A stretch of DNA of 64,000 nt from assembly GCF_008642275.1 (NCBI RefSeq), contig NZ_CP029189.1, positions 7,422,001 to 7,486,000 on the forward strand. Reading direction: 5' to 3'. The notes beneath the pieces were generated by a model. It searched no databases. It was not told the DNA's origin and worked only from the letters and a program-made list of their open reading frames with translations. Shown in pieces: positions 44,603 to 52,687 of this stretch. The stretch is from Streptomyces venezuelae. GTDB lineage: Bacteria; Actinomycetota; Actinomycetes; Streptomycetales; Streptomycetaceae. Numbering within the stretch: position 1 is the stretch's first letter; each line of letters opens with the position of its first letter. The position numbers were made by a program, and so were the translations under genes.

Positions 44603-45761
44603 CGTCCGCTCCGAAGTAGGAGCTGTACGAGGTGTCGGCCTTGTCCCCGCCGGTCTTCCAGCCACCGATGACCCCGACCACGTCCCCGGTCCCGGTACGC
44701 GCGTCGTAGCGGGTCACGAACGGGCCGCCGCTGGTCCCGCCGGGATAGCCCGTGCAGTCGATCCGCAGGAACGATCCGGGGATCCGCGCGTCGGTACTGG
44801 TGAACTTCCTCGTCCGGTTGGCGCAGACACGCGGCCGGGCGGCGGAGGCAGGGTGGCCGATCAGCGTGACCCGCGCGTGTGCGTAACCGGCTCCGGTCAC
44901 CAGCCGGTTCCCGCCGACCACGGCCTCCACCGGGAAGCCGCGGGCGTCCGGACCCACCTGGGCGAAGGCCACGTCGAGGGCGGCCGCGCGGTCGACGCCC
45001 TGGGAGCGGTAGCGCGGGTCGATCCAGATCCTGGAGCGCCCGCCCGCATCCCGCAGGACCGGGAAGATGCCGTACGGCTGCGGCTTCGCCCGCGTGTACT
45101 GCGGTACGAAGGCCACCTGCTGGGTGTCGGAGCCGAGCAGGCAGTGCGCCGCCGTGAGCACCAGGTCGCGGCCGGGGGAGGAGACCACGCTGGCCGTGCA
45201 GAAGTAGGACCCGCCGCCCTTGACCAGGTACATCCGGCCGGCGACCGGGAGGCCGTCGAAGTTCTGCCCGATGCCGGGGGTGAGGACCGGCAGCCGTGGA
45301 ACGGCCGGGCGGGCCGGGGCCGGAAGCGGAACCGGGGCCGACGGCGCGCGGGGAGGCGTGGGAACGGTACTGGGCGCGGGGGAGGGAGCCGGTGTGGCGG
45401 CCGGGGGCGCGGACGGCAGCGGGAGAGCCGTGACGGCGGGGGCGGGCGTCGGGACGGGGATCCCCCCGGCGGGTACGGCCGGTGCGGCCGGTGCGGCCGG
45501 CTCGGCTGGTTCATCCGGTTCGGCGGGTTCGGCCGGCTCCGGCGGCGCGGGATCGGTGTCGTCCAGGAGTCCGGGCGGCACGGGCGGCAACGGGACCGCG
45601 GAGGCCATCCGTCCGGCGGTCCAGAAGGACCGCGCCTCGCGCGCCGACCAGCGTCCCGCGGCCACCGGGGCGGCGACGGTCCCGGCCTCGGCCACGGGCA
45701 GCGGCCCTCCCGGCACCAGCAGGGCGGCCACCACCACGGCCATCGTCAACGTACGTCGCAT
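44499..45761 (-). CDS. Secreted trypsin-like serine protease
   Basis: A 420-residue exported protease. A signal peptide (TLTMAVVVAALLVPGGPLPV) is followed by a 100-residue Pro/Ala-rich linker (about 55-145) and a chymotrypsin-fold domain (about 150-390). The triad is visible: His in VLTAAHCLLG, Asp in AALDVAFAQVG, Ser in GYPGGTSGGPF; cysteines in FCTAS and AAHC fit the usual disulfide. The C-terminal Ala/Gly/Lys repeat (AGAKALAGARAAAGAKG) overlaps the convergent gene. The ATG at 45759-45761 has GAGGAG 8 nt upstream, overlapping the stop of the flavoprotein gene, so the two are coupled. Confidence 0.9.
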   Translation of the reverse strand: MRRTLTMAVVVAALLVPGGPLPVAEAGTVAAPVAAGRWSAREARSFWTAGRMASAVPLPPVPPGLLDDTDPAPPEPAEPAEPDEPAEPAAPAAPAVPAGGIPVPTPAPAVTALPLPSAPPAATPAPSPAPSTVPTPPRAPSAPVPLPAPARPAVPRLPVLTPGIGQNFDGLPVAGRMYLVKGGGSYFCTASVVSSPGRDLVLTAAHCLLGSDTQQVAFVPQYTRAKPQPYGIFPVLRDAGGRSRIWIDPRYRSQGVDRAAALDVAFAQVGPDARGFPVEAVVGGNRLVTGAGYAHARVTLIGHPASAARPRVCANRTRKFTSTDARIPGSFLRIDCTGYPGGTSGGPFVTRYDARTGTGDVVGVIGGWKTGGDKADTSYSSYFGADVRKLYEKAVAGAKALAGARAAAGAKGPAGAQARP

Positions 45762-45773
45762 GCCGGACACTCC

Positions 45774-47294
45774 TCAAAGGGCCTGGGGGAAACGGAAGAG
45801 CCGGTCCGGGTCGTGGACACGCCGGACCTCCTGAAGGCGCGCCAGGTTCGGGCCGTAGTAGGCCTCGCGCCAGCCCGTGAGCTTCGGATCGGTGTAGTTC
45901 TGGTAGGCACGGCCGCTCGCCCAGGGGCGCAGGTCCCGCCAGAGGCCGTCGAGCCAGCCCTGGTGCCGGGCCACCTCGGCGGCCGGCGCGGATTCGGGCC
46001 AGTAGACGAGGTACTGGGCGAGGAAGGCGCTGTCGCGGTGCACGAAGGCGGTCGAGCCGGCGGGGACCCGGTTCAGCGCTCCTCCGCAGACCCCGTCGAA
46101 CTGGACGACGCCCCGGCCGCCCCGGGGCACGCGCGTCCCGTACCGGCGCACGGCGTCCAGGACCGCGCCGATCGCCGCGTCCGGCAGCCCGCCGCCCGCC
46201 CAGAAGTCGCAGCGCGCGGCGTAGGAGTCCCGGCCGAGCCGTCCCTGCGGGTCCCGGCCCGGCGTGGTGCCCGGCAGCCGGCACTGCGCGGGGCTCAGCT
46301 CCAGGCAGCCGGACAGCGCCCGGACGGTGTCCTCGTGGCTGCGTACGGTGATCCAGCTGTCCCGCGGCGCCCCGCCGACCAGGTCGGACAGCCGGGTCAG
46401 CTGCCGTTCCAGCTCGTGGCGTCCGTCGAGGCACACCACCCGTACCGCCGGCGTCGTCCCGGCCCCGGCATCCACCTCGACGGTGAACTCGACCTGGCTC
46501 CAGAACGGGTCCGGCAGCCCGGCCAGCCAGCGCTGCCAGCCGCGCAGTACGGCTGCCGAGTCGCCGCCGGGCCAGTGGAGTTCGGCGAAGGCGCACGCAC
46601 CGACCGGGTGGGTGCGGAAGCGGAACTCGGTCACCACGCCGAAGTTGCCGCCGCCACCGCCGCGCAGCGCCCAGAAGAGCTCCGGATCGCGGCCGGCGTC
46701 GGCGGAGACCTCGCGGACGATCCCGTCGGGTGTGACCACCCGGGCCCCGGTGAGCCGGTCGGCTGTGGTCCCGTACGCCCGCGAGGCCAGGCCCAGGCCG
46801 CCGCCGAGGGTGAGTCCGGCGATGCCGACGGACGGGCACAGCCCGGTCGGGACGGACCGGCCGTGCCCCGCGAGGGCCGCGTGCACGTCCCCGAGCCGGG
46901 CACCCGCGCCGACCCGGACACCGTCCCCGTCCACCGACACGGTGGCCATGGCCCCCGTGTCGACGACCAGCCCGGCGGATCGCGTGGACCAGCCCGCGTA
47001 GCTGTGACCGCCACCGCGCGGGACCACGGGCGCGGCCGACCGGCGGGCGAAGTCCAGGCAGACGGCCACGTCCGCGGCGTGCGCGGGATAGGCCACCGCG
47101 GCCGGTGCGACGGTGTCGTACCGGGGCTGGAACAGGCGGCGGGCCTCCGGATAGTCCGGGTCCCCCGGGAGCACCACCCGCCCGTCGATCCCGCGCGCGA
47201 GCGCCCCGTAGTCCGGGGTCCGGGCCGCCGCCCCGGCGGTGGCGAGAACGGCCGCGGCCACGCTGCCCAGGACTTGGCGGCGATTGAGGCTCAT
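45774..47294 (-). CDS. FAD-linked oxidoreductase with BBE domain, secreted
   Basis: A 506-residue flavoprotein of the berberine-bridge/hexose-oxidase type. The N-terminus carries a Tat-like motif (NRRQVLGSVAAAVLATAG). The FAD PP-loop is VPRGGGHSYAGWS, with the histidine that binds FAD covalently, and the second covalent residue is the Cys in TGLCPSVGIAGLTLGGGLG, giving a bicovalent flavin. The C-terminal BBE motif is YQNYTDPKLTGW with YYGPNLARL. Such enzymes oxidise sugars or specialised metabolites. The protease gene follows after 12 nt. Confidence 0.9.
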   Translation of the reverse strand: MSLNRRQVLGSVAAAVLATAGAAARTPDYGALARGIDGRVVLPGDPDYPEARRLFQPRYDTVAPAAVAYPAHAADVAVCLDFARRSAAPVVPRGGGHSYAGWSTRSAGLVVDTGAMATVSVDGDGVRVGAGARLGDVHAALAGHGRSVPTGLCPSVGIAGLTLGGGLGLASRAYGTTADRLTGARVVTPDGIVREVSADAGRDPELFWALRGGGGGNFGVVTEFRFRTHPVGACAFAELHWPGGDSAAVLRGWQRWLAGLPDPFWSQVEFTVEVDAGAGTTPAVRVVCLDGRHELERQLTRLSDLVGGAPRDSWITVRSHEDTVRALSGCLELSPAQCRLPGTTPGRDPQGRLGRDSYAARCDFWAGGGLPDAAIGAVLDAVRRYGTRVPRGGRGVVQFDGVCGGALNRVPAGSTAFVHRDSAFLAQYLVYWPESAPAAEVARHQGWLDGLWRDLRPWASGRAYQNYTDPKLTGWREAYYGPNLARLQEVRRVHDPDRLFRFPQAL

Positions 47295-47618
47295 ACCCCC
47301 TTCCTGCCACCGTCCGGGCCGATAGCCGCGCAGGCGGGTCCCACACGCCCCGGGGTGCCCCCTGAACGGCGCACAGCCGAAACGGTTCGACTCGTCCTAT
47401 GTGCGTACCGCACCACGTGAACGGCCGCCGTACGCCGCCCCCGTGACCCCGAGCCGTTCACGAACACCGGTGGAGCACGTGCCCGCGCGGTGACCGTCAC
47501 GAACGAGGGCCCGGACGGGTCCCGCCGGGCGGGGACGGGGGGAGAGGGCCCGACAGGGCCGGCGCGCCCGGGCGGGCGCGGAAGCGCCCGGCCGGGCACC
47601 GCAGCGGTCGACGCCTCC
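47295..47618. other. 324-bp gene-free interval upstream of the flavoprotein gene
   Basis: The stretch between the flavoprotein start and the methyltransferase end contains a hairpin near its right side (47566-47597) and should hold the flavoprotein promoter. No conserved open reading frame or clear operator was seen. Confidence 0.6.
47566..47597 (-). terminator. Hairpin after the methyltransferase gene
   Basis: A 14-bp stem with one mismatch (47566-47579 with 47584-47597, GGAA loop) lies 22 nt beyond the methyltransferase stop on the minus strand. Confidence 0.7.
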
Positions 47619-48272
47619 TCAGCCCTTGCGCGCCAGCAGGAAGCCCTGGGGGCACTGCTCGTCGGGGGCCGCCTCGCGGACCAGCCGGGACACCTCCGTC
47701 AGTCCGGCCCCGGCCAGCAGTCCGGCGATCAGCTCCGGCGGCGTCCGGTACACGTCGAGGTCGACGGGACGCCCGTACGCGTGGTCCAGCCGGACCAGCC
47801 CGTCTCCCGCCTTGAACGCGATCAGGAGATGACCGCCCGGCGCCAGTACCCGGGCGAACTCCGCGAACAGCACCGGCAACCCCGAGGGCGGGGTGTGCAC
47901 GGTGGAGTACCAGGCCAGCACCCCGCCGAGGACCCCGTCGGCCACGTCCAGGGCGGCCATCGAGCCCACCTCGAAACGCAGCCCCGGATAGGTCCGGCGG
48001 GCCACCGCCACCATCGCCGGAGACAGGTCGACGCCGAAGACCCGTACGCCCAGCCCGTCCAGATGCGCCGTCACCCGGCCGGGGCCGCAGCCCAGGTCGG
48101 CCACGGCCCGGCCCCCGCCGCCCGTGCCGTCGCGCACGTACTCGGCGAAGGCCGCCAACATGGCCCTGTCCAGCGGCTTTCCGGCCAGATCGGCGCTGAC
48201 CAGCCGCGCGTAGTCGACGGCCACGGCGTCGTAGGACGCCCGTACGGAGCTGAGGTACGAGGTCTCTGTCAT
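47619..48272 (-). CDS. Class I SAM-dependent methyltransferase
   Basis: A 217-residue methyltransferase. Motif I is VADLGCGPGRVTAHL, motif II VFGVDLSPAMVAVAR, and later VLAPGGHLLIAF; the N-terminal YDAVAVDYARL is typical of the ubiE/small-molecule group. The substrate is unknown. It lies 58 nt beyond the first siderophore synthetase gene on the same strand, with only a short 6-bp inverted repeat between, so it might be transcribed with it and methylate the siderophore or an unrelated molecule. Confidence 0.88.
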   Translation of the reverse strand: MTETSYLSSVRASYDAVAVDYARLVSADLAGKPLDRAMLAAFAEYVRDGTGGGGRAVADLGCGPGRVTAHLDGLGVRVFGVDLSPAMVAVARRTYPGLRFEVGSMAALDVADGVLGGVLAWYSTVHTPPSGLPVLFAEFARVLAPGGHLLIAFKAGDGLVRLDHAYGRPVDLDVYRTPPELIAGLLAGAGLTEVSRLVREAAPDEQCPQGFLLARKG

Positions 48273-48330
48273 GCCCCTGAACAGTAGCCTCCAGAGCCCC
48301 TCCGAGGGGAACCGCGCCGAGTGCTCCCGC

Positions 48331-49845
48331 TCACCCCCCGACCAGCGGATTGGGAAGTTCCGCCCACTGGTCGCCCGGCACCCCGGGACTCAGCCGCATC
48401 AGCGTGAGCGCCTTGGTGGGCAGCGGCCCGGTCAGCAGTGCCGCGGTGTCCGCGGTGGCCGGCAGGGCGGCCGCCTCCGCGAGGGCCTCGGCGAAGGCCC
48501 CGGCCGAGCCCGCCGTCGCCCCGAGCGCCCCCGTGAGCAGGGACCCGAACAGCTTGCGCCGCAGCACGCTCACGTCGTCGGTGACCAGCCGGCCGGACAG
48601 CGGCGGCACCGGCAGGCCGTGCCGGGCGAGGCGGGCCGGGCTGATCCGGATGTCGGCGAGGTCGCGGTAGACCAGCCGCAGCGGGGCGCCGGTGGGGGAG
48701 AGGACGACGAGGAGGTTCTGGCCGTGGGCCTCCAGGGCCACCCCGAGCTCCAGCACCCGCAGGCACACCGACAGCGCCAGCCGGGCGAACTCGGCCCGCC
48801 AGGCCGCCGAGCGGGCCGGGCCGAACGACGCCAGGGCCGCCACCGGCAGCACCCGCTCGCCGGCGGCGGCGTCCGCGTACGCTTCGGGCGGCTCGCGCAG
48901 CACGGCCGCCAGATCCGGACTGTGCGCCGTCGTGGCGCCCAGGGTGCGGGTGATGTGCAGCCGCCCGTCGAGCCGCTCGGTCAGGCCCTGGGCGAAGGCG
49001 GAGACGGCCGCAGCCGTCTCGATGGAGTAGACGGAGATGTCCCGCACGGACGACGTCAGCCGGGCGCTCAGCGCGGTCTTCACGTGCGCCCCGCCGTCGA
49101 CGGGGGCCAGGGTGCGCAGGGCCATCAGCGGGTGCGCCGCCAGGCCGGGCCGCACCCGCTCGTGCTTCAGGACGTGCGCCGCCTGCCACGGGTGCACCGG
49201 GACCAGGATCCGTCCCGCCTCCCGCAGCTCCTGTGGCCAGTCGCCGGTGACCAGGCATTCCCCGGCCCGTACGGCGACCAGCCCGAGTTCCACCACGGGC
49301 CGGTGCTCGGGCGCGTACGCCAGCTGCTCCGCCACCGAGAAACCGGGCCGGGAACGGCAGTTCGGGTGGTAGGGATGTCCGTCGACGACCCGCTGCTCCC
49401 ATTCCCACGTGGTCCGCGGGGCCGGGTCCTCGCCCGTGGGCGGCTGACCGGCCCGGGAGAGCGCGAGGGAGGCCGTACAGGCGTCCAGTTCGGCGGCGAA
49501 CAGCTCCCCGTGCGGCACCCCCAGGGCCGTCACCAGTCGCGCGGCCTGCCGGTAGGGCCTGCCGTCGAGCAGCAGCTCGCTCACGTACGGCCCGGTCGCG
49601 TACGGATCCGGCGGCGGGCCCTCCAGCCGGGCGCCCCCGGCCAGCAGCAGGGCCAGGCCGCCGGGCGCGTACGCGCGGCCGACGACCCAGGGCAGGGGTT
49701 CGAAGGCGAGGGCCCGCCACAGCCGCGTCAGCACGGCCGCCCGGGCACCGTCGAGCGCCGCGCCGTACGAGGGTCCGAGCGACGGGCGCACGCCGGCCAG
49801 TTCGGCGGCGACGGCCTCTTCGGCCGGGGAGGGGGGAAGATGCAT
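48331..49845 (-). CDS. IucA/IucC family NIS siderophore synthetase (first of a divergent pair)
   Basis: A 504-residue NRPS-independent siderophore synthetase, which activates a carboxylate (citrate type) with ATP and condenses it with an amine or alcohol. Signature blocks are intact: GHPYHPNCRSRPGFS, VPVHPWQAAH, HVKTALSARLTSSVR, VALEAHGQNLLV and LVYRDLADIRIS. A FhuF-like C-terminal part follows. GGAG lies 7 nt before the ATG. It is divergent from a second synthetase with a 116-bp shared control region. Two complementary synthetases suggest stepwise acylation of one citrate or similar core. Confidence 0.9.
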   Translation of the reverse strand: MHLPPSPAEEAVAAELAGVRPSLGPSYGAALDGARAAVLTRLWRALAFEPLPWVVGRAYAPGGLALLLAGGARLEGPPPDPYATGPYVSELLLDGRPYRQAARLVTALGVPHGELFAAELDACTASLALSRAGQPPTGEDPAPRTTWEWEQRVVDGHPYHPNCRSRPGFSVAEQLAYAPEHRPVVELGLVAVRAGECLVTGDWPQELREAGRILVPVHPWQAAHVLKHERVRPGLAAHPLMALRTLAPVDGGAHVKTALSARLTSSVRDISVYSIETAAAVSAFAQGLTERLDGRLHITRTLGATTAHSPDLAAVLREPPEAYADAAAGERVLPVAALASFGPARSAAWRAEFARLALSVCLRVLELGVALEAHGQNLLVVLSPTGAPLRLVYRDLADIRISPARLARHGLPVPPLSGRLVTDDVSVLRRKLFGSLLTGALGATAGSAGAFAEALAEAAALPATADTAALLTGPLPTKALTLMRLSPGVPGDQWAELPNPLVGG

Positions 49846-49879
49846 GCTGAGGCTCCGGCATCGAATATCGCTTTACGGG

Positions 49880-49895
49880 ATGATCAAGTAATCAT
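49880..49895. promoter_or_regulatory. Palindrome in the divergent siderophore-synthetase promoter region
   Basis: ATGATCAAGTAATCAT has 5-bp complementary arms around 6 bp and is AT-rich for the genome. It lies between the two divergent synthetase genes. It does not match the DmdR/IdeR iron-box consensus TTAGGTTAGGCTCACCTAA; a Fur/Zur-type regulator is possible. Confidence 0.4.
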
Positions 49896-49961
49896 TGCGG
49901 ATACTGAAGATCACGACTGGTGGTTGCGCCCTGCGAACCTCCGGCGCACCGGATGGACCGA

Positions 49962-51536
49962 ATGGAATCAGTGGACCTCAACGCCGCCGCCGACGCGTAC
50001 GCCGCCGCCCCGCTCCTGAACTGCCTGCTCAGAGAGGTGGCCGACCCCGCCGGGGAGTACGGCACGGGCGCGGGAACCGATCTGCGCGTCCACCGGCTGC
50101 GCGGCAGCGGGCGGCTGCTCCGGGTGCGCGGCGGACGCCGGCCCGCATGCCCCGAACTGTGTACGGCAGACGGCTGGCACCCGCTCAGCCATCCCGAACT
50201 GGCCAAACTCGTCTCCGACGAACTCGGCCGGTTCACCGGTGTCCCCAACGACGAACTGCCCGTCGAGATCACCGACAGCCGCGACGCGATCGCCGCGCTG
50301 CTGGCGGCCCGGACGGCCGCCGAACCCCCGGCGGACCCGTACCTCCTGTCCGAGCAGTCCCTGGTCATGGGCCACCCGCACCACCCCGCCCCCAAGGCCC
50401 GCGGCGGGGCGCCGGCCGGCAGCTGGCTGCCGTACGCGCCCGAGGCCTACGCCCGTTTCCCGCTGGTCTTCCTGGGGCTGCGCGAGGACCAGAGCGCCGA
50501 GGAGGGCGGCCCGGCCGCCTCCGCCGCGGTCGACGCCCTCGCCGACGCCCTCGACGGGCCGCGCGCACCGGCCGGGTACCGGCTGCTGCCCGCCCACCCC
50601 TGGCAGCTCGACCTGGTGGGCGAGCGCCCCGCGGTGCGCGAGGCCTTCGCCGACGGGCGGCTGCTGCGGCTCGGGGTGAGCCGGCGGCCGGCCTGGCCGA
50701 CCGCCTCGATCCGGACCCTGTACGTCCCGGACCCGGAGGCCGACCTCTTCGTGAAGTTCAGCCTAGACGTCCGGATCACCAACGACGTGCGCCGGCTGTG
50801 GCGACACGACCTGCTGCGACTGCGCCGCACCGATGCGGCCGTCGAGGCCGGTTTCGCCGCCCTGCGCCGGACCGGCCGGAGCGCGGCCTGGCTCCCCGAC
50901 CGCGGCTACCGCACCGCCGCCTTCGCCTTCGAGGAACTCGCCGTCCTGGTCCGCGACGGCCTGCACGCCCACACCGTGCCGGGCGCCACGCCGCTGCTGG
51001 CCGCCGGGCTCGCCGAGGGCTACCCCGGGAGCCCGCCCGCCGCCGGCACCGACCCGGTCCGCTGGTGGCGGGCGTACCTGCGCGAGGTCGTGCCGCCGGT
51101 GCTGGAGATGTTCGCCCGGCACGGCATCGTGCTGGAGGCCCACCTCCAGAACACCCTGGTCGCCGTCGACGCGGACGGCCTGCCGGTGCAGGCCCTCTTC
51201 CGGGACGCGGAAGGCGTCAAACTGCCGGCGGACCTGCCACGGGCGGATGCCTGGCAGCGCCTGGTCTACTGCCTGGTGGTCAACAACCTGACGGAGATCG
51301 CGGGCGCGCTGTCCGGACGGTATCCGGACGTCTCGCCGCTCCTGTGGCCCGCCGCCCGGGAGGAGTTCCTGCGCTTCGGCGCCGACCCCGGGCTCCCGGA
51401 GATCGCGGAACTGCTCACGGCCGCGACCCTGCCGGGCAAGACCAACCTGCTCCTGCGCTGGACCCGGGCGGACGGCGCGGACGCCCGCTACCTGCCCCTG
51501 CCGAACCCGCTGCGGACGGTCAGCGGAAGCCGCTGA
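49962..51536 (+). CDS. IucA/IucC family NIS siderophore synthetase (second of the pair)
   Basis: A 524-residue paralogue of the divergent synthetase, with all core blocks: MGHPHHPAPKARGG, LPAHPWQLDLVGE, LFVKFSLDVRITNDVR, VLEAHLQNTLVAVD and LFRDAEGVKLP, then FhuF-like sequence. The ATG at 49962 is preferred; another ATG lies 9 nt upstream. The two enzymes share fold and motifs but differ throughout, so they probably act on different acyl positions. No amine-producing decarboxylase, N-hydroxylase or siderophore exporter is seen within the window, so the building block must come from elsewhere. Confidence 0.9.
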   Translation: MESVDLNAAADAYAAAPLLNCLLREVADPAGEYGTGAGTDLRVHRLRGSGRLLRVRGGRRPACPELCTADGWHPLSHPELAKLVSDELGRFTGVPNDELPVEITDSRDAIAALLAARTAAEPPADPYLLSEQSLVMGHPHHPAPKARGGAPAGSWLPYAPEAYARFPLVFLGLREDQSAEEGGPAASAAVDALADALDGPRAPAGYRLLPAHPWQLDLVGERPAVREAFADGRLLRLGVSRRPAWPTASIRTLYVPDPEADLFVKFSLDVRITNDVRRLWRHDLLRLRRTDAAVEAGFAALRRTGRSAAWLPDRGYRTAAFAFEELAVLVRDGLHAHTVPGATPLLAAGLAEGYPGSPPAAGTDPVRWWRAYLREVVPPVLEMFARHGIVLEAHLQNTLVAVDADGLPVQALFRDAEGVKLPADLPRADAWQRLVYCLVVNNLTEIAGALSGRYPDVSPLLWPAAREEFLRFGADPGLPEIAELLTAATLPGKTNLLLRWTRADGADARYLPLPNPLRTVSGSR

Positions 51537-51615
51537 CCGGCTACGGCGTCCGGGACGCGCCCGCCCGGGGTGGCCGGAGACCCGAACGGTTCGTCCCGGG
51601 CCCGGCGCGCCTTCC

Positions 51616-51644
51616 GGGAACAGCTGGTCCCTCCGGCGTCGTTG
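51616..51644 (+). promoter_or_regulatory. SigR-type promoter upstream of the Mca-like gene
   Basis: GGGAAC, a 19-nt spacer and GTTG (51616-51621 and 51641-51644) match the oxidative-stress sigma factor SigR consensus GGGAAT-N18/19-GTT except for the last base of the -35 box. The start would lie near 51651, leaving a leader of about 120 nt. Confidence 0.6.
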
Positions 51645-51659
51645 CAATGACGGGGGCTC

Positions 51660-51681
51660 TGGTTCCGCAGGGCGGGAACCA
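51660..51681. repeat. Inverted repeat in the leader of the Mca-like gene
   Basis: TGGTTCC and GGAACCA (51660-51666, 51675-51681) form 7-bp arms around 8 bp, about 90 nt before the ATG and just after the predicted transcription start. It could be an operator or a leader hairpin. Confidence 0.5.
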
Positions 51682-51773
51682 TGCGATCCGCCGAACGGGA
51701 TCCGGCCTCCCGGAACCGCGGGACACCCGCCGCGAACCCGGACCCACCCATGTCTGTGCAGGAGGACTCCTTC

Positions 51774-52607
51774 ATGACCGACCGCCGCTTGACGCTGATG
51801 GCCGTGCACGCCCACCCCGACGACGAGGCCACCGGAACGGGAGGCGTGCTCGCACGGTACGCGGCAGAGGGCGTCCGCACGGTCCTCGTGACGTGTACCG
51901 ACGGCGGTTGCGGTGACGGGCCGGGGGGCGTCAAGCCGGGTGACCCCGGGCACGATCCGGCGGCCGTCGCCACGATGCGCCGACGGGAACTGGAGGCGAG
52001 TTGCGACGTCCTCCGGGTCAGTGACCTGGAGACGCTGGACTATGCCGACTCCGGGATGATGGGCTGGTCGAGCAACGACGCCCCCGGGTCCTTCTGGAAG
52101 ACCCCGCTGGAGGAAGGCGCCGCCCGGCTGGCGGCGCTCATGCGGCACTACCGGCCCGATGTGGTCGTCACCTATGACGAGAACGGCTTCTACGGACACC
52201 CCGACCACATCCAGGCCCACCGCATCACGATGGCGGCGCTGGAGCTGACCGATCTGACACCGAAGGTGTACTGGACGACGATGCCGCGATCGGCGATGGA
52301 GCGGTTCGGCAAGATCATGCGAGAGTTCCAGGAGGACATGCCGGAGCCGGATCCCGCCGAGGCCGCCGCGCTGGCCGAGATCGGCCTCCCCGACGACCAG
52401 ATCACCACGTGGGTGGACACCACCGCGTTCAGCGGTCAGAAGTTCGACGCGCTGGCCGCACACGCCAGTCAGGGCGAGAACATCTTCTTCCTGCGGATGG
52501 GCAAGGAGAGGTTCGGCGAGTTGATGGGCACGGAGACCTTCGTACGTGTCCAAGGCGCCACCGGAGCGGCCGTGCCCGAGACCGATCTCTTCGCCGGCCT
52601 GCGCTGA
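51774..52607 (+). CDS. PIG-L family deacetylase, Mca/MshB-like (mycothiol-related)
   Basis: A 277-residue zinc amidase/deacetylase. The metal-binding motif AHPDDEATGTGG lies near the start, with YDENGFYGHPDHIQAH supplying the second histidine pair, and the C-terminus ends ETDLFAGLR like mycothiol S-conjugate amidases. It is slightly shorter than Mca and may be a paralogue acting on mycothiol conjugates formed during detoxification, or on another N-acyl sugar. AGGAGG lies about 9 nt before the ATG. A SigR-type promoter upstream fits a thiol-stress role, since mca belongs to the SigR regulon in S. coelicolor. Confidence 0.85.
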   Translation: MTDRRLTLMAVHAHPDDEATGTGGVLARYAAEGVRTVLVTCTDGGCGDGPGGVKPGDPGHDPAAVATMRRRELEASCDVLRVSDLETLDYADSGMMGWSSNDAPGSFWKTPLEEGAARLAALMRHYRPDVVVTYDENGFYGHPDHIQAHRITMAALELTDLTPKVYWTTMPRSAMERFGKIMREFQEDMPEPDPAEAAALAEIGLPDDQITTWVDTTAFSGQKFDALAAHASQGENIFFLRMGKERFGELMGTETFVRVQGATGAAVPETDLFAGLR

Positions 52608-52623
52608 CCCCTCGCTCCGGCGT

Positions 52624-52687
52624 AGGGGGCGTCCGCAAAGGAGCGCCGGCAGCCCGAAGGGCAGGCGGTACTTCGCGGACACGCCCT
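52624..52687. terminator. Nested hairpin between convergent genes
   Basis: An imperfect outer stem (52624-52636 with 52675-52687, 11 of 13 pairs) encloses an inner GCCC-GAA-GGGC hairpin. The right arm overlaps the stop of the NmrA-like gene. It probably terminates the Mca-like gene and the convergent unit. Confidence 0.6.

Noticed and set aside
49846..49961. DmdR/IdeR iron box between the siderophore synthetase genes
   Set aside because: No stretch close to the TTAGGTTAGGC consensus was found; only a different AT-rich palindrome was recorded.
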